From: JAZKGA01 sp040386235
Lineage (GTDB): Bacteria; Pseudomonadota; Alphaproteobacteria; Micavibrionales; Micavibrionaceae
NCBI GenBank assembly: GCA_040386235.1
Contig: JAZKGA010000001.1
Span: forward strand, 868,001-932,000
Direction: 5' to 3'
DNA: 64,000 nt
In this document: piece after piece, positions 35,698-46,084 of the stretch
How positions within the stretch are numbered: position 1 is the stretch's first letter
How the letters are laid out: the number at the start of each line of letters is the position of its first letter
Program-made: the position numbers and the translations under genes
Notes under the pieces: generated by a model
Databases searched by the model: none
Told to the model about the DNA's origin: nothing
Seen by the model: the letters and a program-made list of their open reading frames with translations, nothing else

Positions 35698-36467
35698 TGT
35701 ATATACGCCGCTTCCTTCTGTCCGTTACTGTTGCGTTAATTGGCCTGTCACCGCTTTCGGCCCTGGCATCGTCATCTGGCGCTGAACACATCCCGGACTT
35801 GAAATGGTCGTTTGACGGACCGTTCGGAACATATGACCGCGCGTCATTACAGCGTGGCTTGCAAGTGTACCGTCAGGTGTGCTCGGCCTGCCATGCATTG
35901 GAACACCGCAGCTATCGCAACCTGGCCGATCTGGGGTACAGCGAGGCGCAGATCAAGACAATTGCCGCCGAATACACTGTGACCGATGGCCCGAATGATG
36001 ATGGTGAGATGTTTGATCGTCCCGCACGGCCAAGCGATGTGTTCAAAGCCCCGTTTGCCAATGAAAAGCAGGCGCGCGCGTCCAATAACGGCGCGTATCC
36101 ACCAGATTTGTCCTTGATTACGAAGGCACGCATCGGCGGCGCGAACTACGTTTATGGCGTTCTGACCGGATATGCGGACGCACCCGAAGGTGTGACGCTG
36201 CAGCCTGGGCAATATTATAACAAAACGATGAACGGCCACATCCTGGCCATGGCCCCGCCATTGGTTGAAGGCGCGATTGCGTACGAAGATGGCAGCCCGA
36301 CAACCGTTGACCAATATGCCCGCGACGTGGCGCATTTCCTGACCTGGGCCGCTGAGCCTGAGATGGAGCAGCGCAAGCGGATGGGGGTTAAGGTGTTCCT
36401 GTTCCTGGCGGTATTTGCTGGTATTATGTATGCCACCAAGCGCCAAATATGGTCTGACCAGCATTAA
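35697..36467 (+). CDS. petC: Ubiquinol-cytochrome c reductase cytochrome c1
   Basis: Periplasmic, membrane-anchored heme subunit of the bc1 complex, 256 residues. A signal peptide (FLLSVTVALIGLSPLSALA) precedes the heme attachment motif CSACH (Cys62, Cys65, His66). The axial methionine is probably in GHILAMAPPLVEG. A C-terminal helix (VFLFLAVFAGIMYAT) anchors it. The ATG at 35697 overlaps the petB stop; longer readings are rejected because the signal peptide begins right there. Confidence 0.96.
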   Translation: MYIRRFLLSVTVALIGLSPLSALASSSGAEHIPDLKWSFDGPFGTYDRASLQRGLQVYRQVCSACHALEHRSYRNLADLGYSEAQIKTIAAEYTVTDGPNDDGEMFDRPARPSDVFKAPFANEKQARASNNGAYPPDLSLITKARIGGANYVYGVLTGYADAPEGVTLQPGQYYNKTMNGHILAMAPPLVEGAIAYEDGSPTTVDQYARDVAHFLTWAAEPEMEQRKRMGVKVFLFLAVFAGIMYATKRQIWSDQH

Positions 36468-36481
36468 GCCGGGACTGTAAC

Positions 36482-36748
36482 ATGCCACACGCGCTGCCGC
36501 TGCATATCCAGTTAAAGCGGAAGATGCAGCTTTACAGCGTGTTATCGACGTTCTTTATGATCAACGGCCTGTTCATTTTCCTGGATTTGTACCTTGAGCA
36601 TATTGAGGGGCATTTCTGGAGCGCGATGCGAAATCCATCCGCCTATGGCATCTTTATCTTCCCCTTTCTGCCTGGATTGCTGCTGTCCTTTATTGCCTAT
36701 AAAATAAATGGGAAGTATAAGGCGGCGGCTGTGGGCAAGGCCAAATGA
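36482..36748 (+). CDS. Small two-helix membrane protein downstream of petC
   Basis: An 88-residue protein with two predicted membrane helices: YSVLSTFFMINGLFIFLDLY (about 18-37) and GIFIFPFLPGLLLSFIAY (about 56-73), and a basic C-terminus. It starts 14 bp after petC and its stop overlaps the start of the following gene (ATGA, 36745-36748), so it sits in the pet transcription unit. It does not match a bc1 subunit I know, but position and topology make a complex-associated accessory subunit a reasonable guess. Function unproven. Confidence 0.65.
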   Translation: MPHALPLHIQLKRKMQLYSVLSTFFMINGLFIFLDLYLEHIEGHFWSAMRNPSAYGIFIFPFLPGLLLSFIAYKINGKYKAAAVGKAK

Positions 36749-37296
36749 AAAACTGGTGCGCTGATATTCTGCGCTTCTGGTTTGATGATACCGCGCCCAC
36801 CAATTGGTTTCAGGTCAATGCGGATTTTGACGCAACGGTCACGCAACGATTTTCAAAAGCATACGAAATGGGTTGCGACGGTGTTTTTGATGGGTGGCAA
36901 ACAAACGCTGATGGGGCATTGGCGTTGATTGTCCTGCTGGATCAATTTCCACGCAATATGTTTCGTAATACCCCTGCGGCTTTCGCATCGGATGCGCAGG
37001 CCTTATCTGTGGCCCGCAAGGCCGTGCAGGCGGGCTTTGATCTGATCCATCCCCCTATACGTCGTCGCTTTATGTATCTGCCGTTTGAACACAGTGAAAG
37101 CCTGGATGACCAAAATCAATCCGTGGCCCTGTTTTCCAAGATGCAGTTTGACGACCCGCTGGGGTATGAATACGCCCTGCGTCACCGTCATGTCATTCAG
37201 GCGTTTGGCCGCTTTCCCCACCGTAACGCCATACTTGGGCGTGAGTCCGTCGCGGCGGAAAAAGAGTTTCTCGGTAAACTGGCCTCTGGGTTCTAA
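36745..37296 (+). CDS. DUF924 family protein
   Basis: A 183-residue soluble protein that matches DUF924: ILRFWFDDT at the N-terminus, LALIVLLDQFPRNMFR in the middle, then YLPFEHSESLDDQ and the C-terminal HRHVIQAFGRFPHRNAILGR. The family is predicted all-helical with TPR-like packing; its role is unknown. The start overlaps the stop of the upstream membrane protein, placing it last in the petABC-led gene string. Confidence 0.9.
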   Translation: MKNWCADILRFWFDDTAPTNWFQVNADFDATVTQRFSKAYEMGCDGVFDGWQTNADGALALIVLLDQFPRNMFRNTPAAFASDAQALSVARKAVQAGFDLIHPPIRRRFMYLPFEHSESLDDQNQSVALFSKMQFDDPLGYEYALRHRHVIQAFGRFPHRNAILGRESVAAEKEFLGKLASGF

Positions 37297-37338
37297 GGTT
37301 CGTTTTAAGGTGTGAGAAACTGTGATAGAATCACCTGA

Positions 37339-39023
37339 ATGACACCCACGTTAATCAGTCTTCATATCATGAGCGGCGTCTGTCTGCTTTTGTTCGGCCT
37401 TATTCTGATCAAGAATGGCGTCCAGCGTTCCTTTGGGGCTGAGCTGCGCAAATTACTGTCTTTGGCGGCCAATAACCGATTCTCGGCCTTCGGGACAGGC
37501 ATTCTGGCCACGGTGATGCTGCAAAGCGCGACTGCAACGACGCTGCTGGTCACCTCTTTTGTGTCCAAGGCCATGATTACCGCGCCGGTGGCATTAGCCA
37601 TCGTTATGGGCGGCCATGTTGGATCAAGTGTTGTGGCCCAGATTCTGACATTCGATATCAGCTGGCTGGCCCCTTTGTTGATGGTGGTCGGTTTTATCTT
37701 TTATGGCAGTCGGTTGAACGCTGGCCGCAAAAAACAAGCGGGCCGTATGCTGATCGGGATTGCTTTGGTGTTAATGGCGCTGACCTATATTCGCCAGGCG
37801 GCCGATCCGCTGAAACAATCTGATATTCTCCCTTTAATGCTGGATGCCCTGTCCGAAGACAAATTCTTCGCAGCCTTCCTGGGGGCGATGTTGGCCTGGA
37901 TATGCCATTCGTCATTAGCCGTTGTTATGTTGTTGGTCACTTTGGTGTCGGTCAAAGCTCTGCCGGTCGATGTCGCGGCGGTTATGGTGCTGGGTGTAAA
38001 CATTGGTGGCGTGATGCCGGCCTTTATTGCGTCCTTCCGCGATGGGGTCGCCGCGGCCCGCATTACGGCGGCTGACCTTTTGATGCGGTTGATGCTGGTG
38101 ACGGCGATTTTTCCGTTTATCAACCTGTTGCTGCCTGTCATCCACGAATTGTCGATGCGCGATCTGGCGCGTGCGGCTGTAAACGTGCATATGGCGTTTA
38201 ACCTGTTGCTGGCTCTTATCACCTTGCCATTCGTTGGGGTGATGACGCGTCTGTCACGCCGCGTGGTGAAAGAAAAGCCGCAGGGGGATGATCCCGGCAT
38301 GCCGCTTTATCTGGATGAACGCGCGTTGGACACCCCGGCTGTGGCGTTGACGTATGCGTCGCGTGAAGCCCTGCGTATCGCTGATATGATTGAGAAGATG
38401 CTGCGTGAGACAATCAAAATATACGAGTCGTTCGATCGCGATCGCGCTCGGTTGATTAAGGTCACTGATAATAACGTGGACCGTCTGCATCGCTCGTTGA
38501 AAATGTACCTGGCGCGCCTGGGCCAGCAGGCTTTGACAGAGGCGGAGCAGGAGCGGCATTTCCAGATCCTGACATTTTCGACCAATCTGGAACACGCGGG
38601 CGATATTATCGACCTGAATCTGCGTGAAGTGCCACAGATAATGGCCGATCAGAATGTCGCGTTCTCACAAGAAGGTTTTACAGAAATCCGTGAAATGTTC
38701 CAAAAGGTAATTGATTCCATTCGCTTGGCCCAGACCGTGTTCCTGTCCGCTGATGCCGCACTGGCGCGCCAGCTGTTGCAGGATAAAACCAAGGTCAAGC
38801 AGGCTGAAATGCAAACCTCGAAAAACCACATGTCGCGTTTGCAGCGTAATGTACCGGAAAGCCTGGCGTCATCTGGCTTTCATATGGATATCATTCGTGA
38901 CCTGCGCCGGATTAATTCGATGGTCACATCCGTGGCTTATCCTATCCTGGAAAAAGATGGGCAGCTGTATCAAAGCCTACTGAAGCCGGAAGCGGACACC
39001 CCACGGAAAAGTGAGGTGGTGTC

Positions 39024-39027
<4 letters not shown>
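37339..39027 (+). CDS. Na/Pi cotransporter family protein (NptA/YjbB type)
   Basis: A 562-residue inner-membrane phosphate transporter. The N-terminal half has the two inverted repeats of the Na/Pi cotransporter family, each with the QS-type motif: VMLQSATATTLLVTSFV (about 55-71) and the equivalent WICHSSLAVVMLLVTLV. The C-terminal 220 residues are a PhoU-like helical bundle (for example ADMIEKMLRETIKIYESFD). Likely phosphate handling, direction uncertain. A 13-base near-palindrome GTGAT-AGA-ATCAC (37322-37334) sits five bases before the ATG. The next start overlaps its stop by 4 bp. Confidence 0.9.
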
Positions 39028-40541
<1,514 letters not shown>

Positions 40542-40630
40542 TGACGCGGAATTGCCTTAACTAAATTTTCATAACATAAATGCGATTATAAAGAGTACAG
40601 CTTGTTTTGACCGTTGTATTCCGGTTGGGG

Positions 40631-40647
40631 GTGAAATTATATTTCAC
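40631..40647. promoter_or_regulatory. Inverted repeat in the 185-bp gap before the YdcH-like gene
   Basis: GTGAAAT-TAT-ATTTCAC, seven-base arms with a three-base spacer, and a separate GAAATTTC palindrome about 15 bp further on (40664-40671). They sit in AT-rich DNA upstream of the YdcH-like gene and could be operator half-sites; no promoter with good -35/-10 spacing was found here. Confidence 0.35.
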
Positions 40648-40726
40648 GATAGTATGCCTATTGCGAAATTTCATTCTGTCATATAAGTTGTAGAAATAAT
40701 AAAACAAACAGAAGGTTGAGGTCAGC

Positions 40727-40918
40727 ATGCACCACGCGCGTCCTATTGTTTATTCCCAGGGTCGGCTAGAATCGTTGAAAGCCCGCCACGCGGCACTCGA
40801 CAGCCAAATTCAAGAAGAAGAAAAGCACAATGTGATCAATGAGATACAGTTGCGATCCTTGAAGCGCCTGAAATTAATTATCAAAGAAGAAATGGAAGGC
40901 ATAAGCCAGTTTCACTAA
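40727..40918 (+). CDS. YdcH/DUF465 family small coiled-coil protein
   Basis: A 63-residue helical protein matching DUF465 (YdcH): LKARHAALDSQIQEEE followed by a turn and LRSLKRLKLIIKEEM. These short coiled-coil proteins are common in proteobacteria with no settled role. A GAGG element lies about 8 bp before the ATG. A strong terminator follows at 40942-40967, so it is a monocistronic unit. Confidence 0.85.
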   Translation: MHHARPIVYSQGRLESLKARHAALDSQIQEEEKHNVINEIQLRSLKRLKLIIKEEMEGISQFH

Positions 40919-40941
40919 AATGGTTTCTGTATTCCAAGCAA

Positions 40942-40967
40942 ACGGGGCGTTTTCGCCCCGTTTTTTA
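40942..40967 (+). terminator. Rho-independent terminator
   Basis: ACGGGGCG (40942-40949), loop TTTT, CGCCCCGT (40954-40961), then a run of T. An eight-bp GC-rich stem with a tract of six to seven T directly after it, 24 bp behind the YdcH-like stop codon. Confidence 0.92.
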
Positions 40968-41035
40968 TGCAATCTGTCTGGACAAATGCACTTGACGCAG
41001 TATGTTTAAGATAGAAAATACATAAAGGTTTAAGC

Positions 41036-41605
41036 ATGAATGCTGCGTTTAAGTCCGCCGCCCGTGGGCATACATCACGTAAGATACCAGATGTGGATTG
41101 CTGGTATAGAGACGATATTGTCGCGCAATTTCTGCGGAACCGGGAATTGCCCGACCAGCCTCATGCTGGTTTTAACCTGGCACTTGCGGCGACAGCTGAA
41201 AAAGTTAACGAGGGGGCCTATGACACTGCGGTCAGTTATTTGCGCATGGCAAAAGAACAACTGCACCAGACAACCTACGGCAACGAACAATCTTATTTTC
41301 TATCCTGCGGAATCGCATATGCCTGCAAAGAGTTGCTGCCCTTGGTTCGCGATCAAAGTTTCTTGCAATCCGATGTGCGGGATTTGATTGTGGCGGGAAT
41401 TGATACATACCCGCTTAAAGATCGCCGTGGGGCCTATATTGCTGCGTTCAGCAGTTTGCAGGCTGACCCCTCATCACGCGAAGACTGGTACGGGGCATTG
41501 GTGCAAAAGGCCCTGGATGATAAGGAAAACGGAATGCCATGGAATAAATGGGGCACGCCATTATCACAATACCTGGCAGATCGCGGACTGACGCCTGCTG
41601 TTTAA
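41036..41605 (+). CDS. Unknown helical protein, paralogue set 1 (member A)
   Basis: A 189-residue soluble protein, almost entirely helical, no signal peptide, no known domain. Its second half aligns with the next gene's product: LSCGIAYACKELL versus LSRGINICGKMMR, YPLKDRRGAYIAAFSSLQAD versus YPLYMRADGYRAAFHAIDAN, and ALVQKALDDKENGMPWN versus ELVTRAQEDVAKGMIWN. The two are therefore paralogues from duplication. AAAGG precedes the ATG. TTGACG lies at 40992, a plausible -35, though the -10 is weak. Function unknown; see findings. Confidence 0.7.
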   Translation: MNAAFKSAARGHTSRKIPDVDCWYRDDIVAQFLRNRELPDQPHAGFNLALAATAEKVNEGAYDTAVSYLRMAKEQLHQTTYGNEQSYFLSCGIAYACKELLPLVRDQSFLQSDVRDLIVAGIDTYPLKDRRGAYIAAFSSLQADPSSREDWYGALVQKALDDKENGMPWNKWGTPLSQYLADRGLTPAV

Positions 41606-41640
41606 TTGCATAACACAGAATTTATTTGAAGTAAGCGACC

Positions 41641-41669
41641 TTGATCTGTATGGTGTATGAAATTATGGA
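41641..41669 (+). promoter_or_regulatory. Candidate promoter of set 1 member B
   Basis: TTGATC (41641-41646) and TATGGA (41664-41669), 17-bp spacer, 12 bp upstream of the chosen ATG. It suggests member B can be transcribed separately from A. Confidence 0.35.
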
Positions 41670-41680
41670 AAGGTCCTTTC

Positions 41681-42241
41681 ATGTCGGAGTCATTAAGTCA
41701 TCCTTACGGCGCATTTACCATCAGTGGCCCTGCGGTTTTGGATATTGATCAATGTTTTAGCCAATTAGAATCTCATTCCTACACCCGGACGGGAAGGCTG
41801 CCGTCAGAAGCGTATAAAGCCTTTGCTGTTTGTTTGGTGACAGCCGAACATTTCCATATTCATAATAGGTATGCAGAAGAAGATGTTTTAAACCAGCTAA
41901 AGCTGGCCCGATCAAAATTGGACGAAATCAATTCGACAGCCAGTGAATGCTGTGTACTGTCACGCGGTATTAACATTTGTGGCAAGATGATGCGGGAAAT
42001 GGACGCAGATACCAATACCGCTAAGATTCTAAGTGATGTGGTGCTTACAAGTCTTTCGAAATATCCCTTATATATGCGTGCGGACGGATATAGGGCGGCA
42101 TTTCATGCGATAGATGCAAATTACGCCTGGTTGAGTCCGTTTCACGAAGAGTTGGTGACCAGGGCGCAAGAAGACGTGGCAAAAGGCATGATTTGGAACG
42201 TGTCGCCCATGCCGCCTTTGCAGTCTGTTTCACAGCCATAA
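41681..42241 (+). CDS. Unknown helical protein, paralogue set 1 (member B)
   Basis: A 186-residue helical protein starting MSESLSHP. The C-terminal 110 residues are the paralogue of member A (shared pattern YPLxxRxxGYxAAF, then LVxxAxxDxxxGMxWN). The N-terminal 60 residues are different. Cysteines are relatively frequent (SECCVLSRGINICG). ATG 41681 is preferred over one at 41657 because AAGG sits about 7 bp before it. Its stop overlaps by 12 bp the end of the convergent epmA gene. Function unknown. Confidence 0.7.
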   Translation: MSESLSHPYGAFTISGPAVLDIDQCFSQLESHSYTRTGRLPSEAYKAFAVCLVTAEHFHIHNRYAEEDVLNQLKLARSKLDEINSTASECCVLSRGINICGKMMREMDADTNTAKILSDVVLTSLSKYPLYMRADGYRAAFHAIDANYAWLSPFHEELVTRAQEDVAKGMIWNVSPMPPLQSVSQP

Positions 42242-43252
42242 AACGTCGCGAATATCATCCGCACCCGTTACCAACATGACCAGACGGTCAATGCCCAGGG
42301 CAATGCCGGCACAATCAGGCATGCCGTGATCTAACGCTGCAAGGAAATCCGCATCAATGGGCCAGCTATGGCCGTACAGACGCTCTTTTTCTTGCATATC
42401 TGTTGCGAAACGCGCCCGCTGCTCAACCGGATCGGTCAATTCGGAAAACGCATTGGCCAGTTCCAGGCCGTTCACATACAATTCAAATCGTTCGGCCCAG
42501 CGTGGATCGTCCGCTTTCTTACGCGACAAAACGGCCATATGCGCGGGATATTCGTATAAGAAACAGGGCCGGTCCACACCCAGTTTCGGTTCAATCAATT
42601 CATGCAAAACAGCGAAATACGCGTCGTCCCAGTTGTCACTTTCCAGCACCCGTGCGCCGGCATGGCTGGCCGCGGCCAACAACCCCTCGCGGTTATCCAG
42701 CAGGGCAGACAACGGAATATCGGCATAACGGCGGAATGCGGCATCCAGCGTCAAGTATTCAGGATCGGCAAACGGGTCACAGGTCAGTCCACGATATGTC
42801 AGGTGGGTCACGCCGCCGGTACGGGCCGCCAGGCGCAACACATCCACGCAATCAGCCATGATCGTGCGATAATCGTGACCCTGACGATACCATTCGATCA
42901 TCGTGAATTCGGCACTGTGACGATGCGATCCTTCGGCATTCCGAAAGACGGGGCAGATTTGGTATAAAGACTCAACCCCCGCAACCAGCAGCTTTTTCAT
43001 CGCGAATTCAGGGCTGGTGTGCAGCCATTTTTCAGTCGTCGTGGCAAGGTCGGGTGACAGCATGTCGGTACGAAATGCATGCAGATGTACTTCGCACCCC
43101 GGCGCGGTCTGTAACACGGCGGTTTCAACGGCGTCAAAGCCCAGGTCGTCAAAATGGCCCCGGATCGCCTTTATCACGCGTTGCCGCACGCGCAAATTGG
43201 CGTAACGGCGGGCAAAGTGGTCTGGATGCCAGCGGGGCAGGTCGTCGATCAT
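42230..43252 (-). CDS. epmA: Elongation factor P lysine ligase EpmA (PoxA/GenX)
   Basis: A 340-residue class II aminoacyl-tRNA-synthetase-like enzyme without an anticodon domain. It attaches (R)-beta-lysine to a conserved lysine of EF-P, which helps ribosomes through polyproline stretches. Motif 2 is LYQICPVFRNAEGSHRHSAEFTMIEWY and motif 3 GIALGIDRLVMLVTG. Also present are HTSPEFAMKKLL and FLYEYPAHMAVLS. EF-P and the EpmB aminomutase are not in the window. ATG 43252 overlaps the dsbB stop at 43249 (ATGA), fixing the start. Confidence 0.93.
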   Translation of the reverse strand: MIDDLPRWHPDHFARRYANLRVRQRVIKAIRGHFDDLGFDAVETAVLQTAPGCEVHLHAFRTDMLSPDLATTTEKWLHTSPEFAMKKLLVAGVESLYQICPVFRNAEGSHRHSAEFTMIEWYRQGHDYRTIMADCVDVLRLAARTGGVTHLTYRGLTCDPFADPEYLTLDAAFRRYADIPLSALLDNREGLLAAASHAGARVLESDNWDDAYFAVLHELIEPKLGVDRPCFLYEYPAHMAVLSRKKADDPRWAERFELYVNGLELANAFSELTDPVEQRARFATDMQEKERLYGHSWPIDADFLAALDHGMPDCAGIALGIDRLVMLVTGADDIRDVLWL

Positions 43253-43755
43253 CGCCGGATCACGGCGCGGGTGCATATGACGGTGGCGATGGCGCAGACA
43301 ATGACATTCCAGTTGGCCATGGACAGGCCAAAGAAACGCCAAGCGATCTGGTCGCATTTGGTGACGGGGGCCGATTGAATGCGGGCCAGAACGTCATCGA
43401 CGCTGCCTGACATATCAATGCCGCCGCACACGCCACTTTCCCACCAATACTGTTCAACGCCTGTGTGATATATGGCGATCCCTGCGTTGACGGCAAAGGC
43501 CACCGCTATCGCCGCCAAAAGCATGCGCGCCAGGACAGGCCGCACAAAAGCGATCATTGCCAATGCGGCAATCAGGATATACGGCACCCGCTGATACAGG
43601 CAAAGATGGCAAGGATGCGCCCCTTCGACGTATTGCGCGAAAAGCGCGAGGCCAAGAACACTCAACGCGAAAAGGCCGCTGGCCCCCGCAACCCACAGCG
43701 GATCGTTAAACAGGCGGGAGAGAGGGGAAGCGAAGGGGGAGGTGCGTGTATTCAT
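43249..43755 (-). CDS. DsbB-type disulfide bond formation protein
   Basis: A 168-residue four-helix inner-membrane protein that re-oxidises DsbA and passes electrons to quinone. The cysteine pairs are CHLC (Cys49, Cys52) and the second pair Cys110 (ESGVC) and Cys134 (TKC), in the expected order and spacing. The reading frame stays open upstream through the tRNA-Leu gene, so starts beyond 43785 are rejected; ATG 43755 gives the usual length, ATG 43785 is also possible. It is coupled to epmA downstream. Confidence 0.88.
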   Translation of the reverse strand: MNTRTSPFASPLSRLFNDPLWVAGASGLFALSVLGLALFAQYVEGAHPCHLCLYQRVPYILIAALAMIAFVRPVLARMLLAAIAVAFAVNAGIAIYHTGVEQYWWESGVCGGIDMSGSVDDVLARIQSAPVTKCDQIAWRFFGLSMANWNVIVCAIATVICTRAVIRR

Positions 43756-43824
43756 CAAAAGTAAAATAGGAGAATGCGCTTGCATCGTCCATCGTTTATT
43801 GTTAGAAAATCCTCCTCGGATTGT

Positions 43825-43908
43825 GCGGGTATGGTGGAATGGTAGACGCGCCTGACTCAAAATCTGGTGACGCAAGTCGTGGGGGTTCAAGTCCCTCTAC
43901 CCGCACCA
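43825..43908 (+). tRNA. tRNA-Leu (anticodon CAA)
   Basis: An 84-base cloverleaf with the acceptor stem GCGGGTA/TACCCGC, then the encoded ACCA end. The anticodon loop CTCAAAA has anticodon CAA. A long variable arm (TGAC-GCAA-GTCG) confirms class II tRNA. The T-arm is GGGGG-TTCAAGT-CCCTC. The anticodon stem CCTGA/TCTGG has one central T-T mismatch. It sits between the divergent dsbB and TPR-methyltransferase genes. Confidence 0.95.
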
Positions 43909-43966
43909 CTCTTCTTTATGGCTCTGGCCCTTTGCCATGCCGCGTTGATTGTGTATGGTATATGCC

Positions 43967-46036
43967 ATGGCATCACCCCCTTCTTCTCTGTCTGAACCTC
44001 TCTATCGTGCTGGCCGCAAGGCTTTAAAATTGGGGGATTTTGCGACTGCGGAAGCCAGCTTTATGCAAGGGTTGGAGGCCGATCCTTTCAATGCCGATGT
44101 TTGGCTGGAATTGTCCCGCGCCTATTTGTCCAATCGCAAGCTGGACGGCGCGTTGATGGCCGCCGATGCCGCGCGCAATGCCGCCCCGCATACCACTGCG
44201 CCTTTCCTGCAAATGGCCGATATTTTTGAGGCGGCTGGTAACCTGGGCAAGATGTTTGCGATGTTGGAAGAGGCGTATAAAATTGACCCGACACCGCAAC
44301 TGACCCAACGCCTGGGCGTGGGCTATTTAAAACAGGATTTGCCACGGCGCAGCCTGCCTTACCTGAAATCATTGCACCAGTCTGACCCGCTGCACCTGAC
44401 GCACAAACATCGCCTGGCCGCAGCGTTGAACAGTGCGGGCCAGGTGGCGGAGGCCGCGCAACTCGCTTTATCCCTGGTGCAGGCTGACCCACAGAACACA
44501 TCATTTTTGACCCTGTATGCTGCGGCGATGAAGAATATAAGCATCCATAAAGATGCGGATGGTGTTGCGCACAAAAAGGGGTTGCAACTGATCTTGGACC
44601 ACGCGGCGATAACCCCTCAAACAGTTGCCTTTCCGTGCCTGTCCATCCTGAAAAACGCTGATGAATACGCGATTTTGCGGCGGCCAGTGACGGATTACAC
44701 GCTGGCTGATATTGAAATGCTCGCCAGCGATGACTTCCTGTTGGCAGCCATTGCGCGATTGAAAACATTGCATGGCGGGCTTGAGCCATGGATAACCGAG
44801 ATGCGCCGCGCATTCCTGCTGAACTGGCGCGACGATACGGCCCGCATGGCGGTCGCGGCGGACGTGATCGCGGCATTGGCGATTGCCTGCTGGTTCAGTG
44901 ATTACGCCTTTTCTGTACGTGCGGATGAATATGCCGCCCTTGCCCCATTGTCTATGTCGGATAGATCGACGCTTGCGCTGCGTGCGGCGTATGGGGTGCT
45001 GAACCCCACCGATGTGCCGCCGGATATGATTCACACCGGCGGGCCGTATTGGCAGAACTTGATGCAGTTATGCGTCACAGACACGCAAGTGGAGCAGGAT
45101 TTATACAATACGTTTCAACCCCTTGGTGATATTTCCGATCAGACCAGCGTGGCGGTTCAGGCGATGTACGAAGAACGCCCCTATCCGCGGTGGCAGCACG
45201 CAATAGGCTTTCAGGAAAATGGTTTGCTGGGTCAAACCGGGAAGGGCAGCCGCCTGTTGATCGGCGGGTGCGGCACGGGTCAGGAAATTCTGTATTTCGC
45301 CGCTAAGCTGGTCAATCTGCAGATCACCGCGATTGACCTTAGCCGCGCCAGTCTGGCCTATGCCAGCCGGAAGGCGCAGGATTTCGGCTATGCCCCGCGT
45401 GTGACGTTTTATCATGGGGATTTGCGTGACGCGGAACGTCTTGGGCATGGGTTTGATGTGGTGTCCAGCACAGGTGTGTTGCACCACCTGAAAACCCCGG
45501 AAGAGGGCCTGAAAGCTCTTCTGTCCTGCCTGGCCCCTGGTGGGCGGATGCACCTGGCGTTATATGCCGATTACGCGCGGACCCATTACCTGGATGCTGC
45601 AAAATCATTGGCTGCACAGCAAAAAATTCAGCGTGATGCCGATTCCATTCGGGCGTTTCGCCAAGAGCTGCTGGCCTTGCCAGAGTCTGATCCGGCCAGT
45701 CGGGTAACGCGCCTGATGGATTTCTATTCCCTGAATGAATGCACGGATTTGCTGTTCCATGTGCAGGAGTGCTGGTACACCCTGCCGCAATTACGGGATG
45801 TGCTGGATCGCCACGGCCTGGACTTGATGACGATGAAATTGCAGCCGGTCTTCAAGGGCGCCTATTTAAAAGCGAACCCAAATGACCGCATGGTCTGTGA
45901 TTGGGATGCGTTGACGGCTTTTGAACAGGCAAGTGATCCCGCCACCTTTATCGGCATGTACGATTTCTGGGTGAAACGCAAAGATGACACGACGGTACAC
46001 GCGCTGGATGCAGCCATCGTCCGGCAGATGATTTAA
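43967..46036 (+). CDS. TPR-repeat protein fused to a class I SAM-dependent methyltransferase
   Basis: A 689-residue protein. The first 170 residues are tetratricopeptide repeats (GDFATAEASFMQGLEADPFN, then the next units). After a long middle region comes the sequence YEERPYPRW, the signature seen in this group of TPR-methyltransferases, and a Rossmann methyltransferase fold with the SAM loop LLIGGCGTGQEI (about 425-436), ITAIDLSRASLAYA and the SSTGVLHHLKTPEEGL strand. The substrate is unknown. ATG 43967 chosen among closely spaced starts. Confidence 0.87.
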   Translation: MASPPSSLSEPLYRAGRKALKLGDFATAEASFMQGLEADPFNADVWLELSRAYLSNRKLDGALMAADAARNAAPHTTAPFLQMADIFEAAGNLGKMFAMLEEAYKIDPTPQLTQRLGVGYLKQDLPRRSLPYLKSLHQSDPLHLTHKHRLAAALNSAGQVAEAAQLALSLVQADPQNTSFLTLYAAAMKNISIHKDADGVAHKKGLQLILDHAAITPQTVAFPCLSILKNADEYAILRRPVTDYTLADIEMLASDDFLLAAIARLKTLHGGLEPWITEMRRAFLLNWRDDTARMAVAADVIAALAIACWFSDYAFSVRADEYAALAPLSMSDRSTLALRAAYGVLNPTDVPPDMIHTGGPYWQNLMQLCVTDTQVEQDLYNTFQPLGDISDQTSVAVQAMYEERPYPRWQHAIGFQENGLLGQTGKGSRLLIGGCGTGQEILYFAAKLVNLQITAIDLSRASLAYASRKAQDFGYAPRVTFYHGDLRDAERLGHGFDVVSSTGVLHHLKTPEEGLKALLSCLAPGGRMHLALYADYARTHYLDAAKSLAAQQKIQRDADSIRAFRQELLALPESDPASRVTRLMDFYSLNECTDLLFHVQECWYTLPQLRDVLDRHGLDLMTMKLQPVFKGAYLKANPNDRMVCDWDALTAFEQASDPATFIGMYDFWVKRKDDTTVHALDAAIVRQMI

Positions 46037-46047
46037 TCCCATAATAC

Positions 46048-46059
46048 TGTTGACATAAG
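46048..46059 (+). promoter_or_regulatory. Shared promoter element, copy 1
   Basis: TGTTGACATAAG with the -35 hexamer TTGACA at 46050-46055, upstream of set 2 member C. The identical 12-mer recurs at 46672-46683 upstream of member D. The -10 regions are weak in both (TAGCGT here, 18-bp spacer). Confidence 0.45.
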
Positions 46060-46084
46060 GTTCAAGGGTGTTTTAGCGTAGTCC

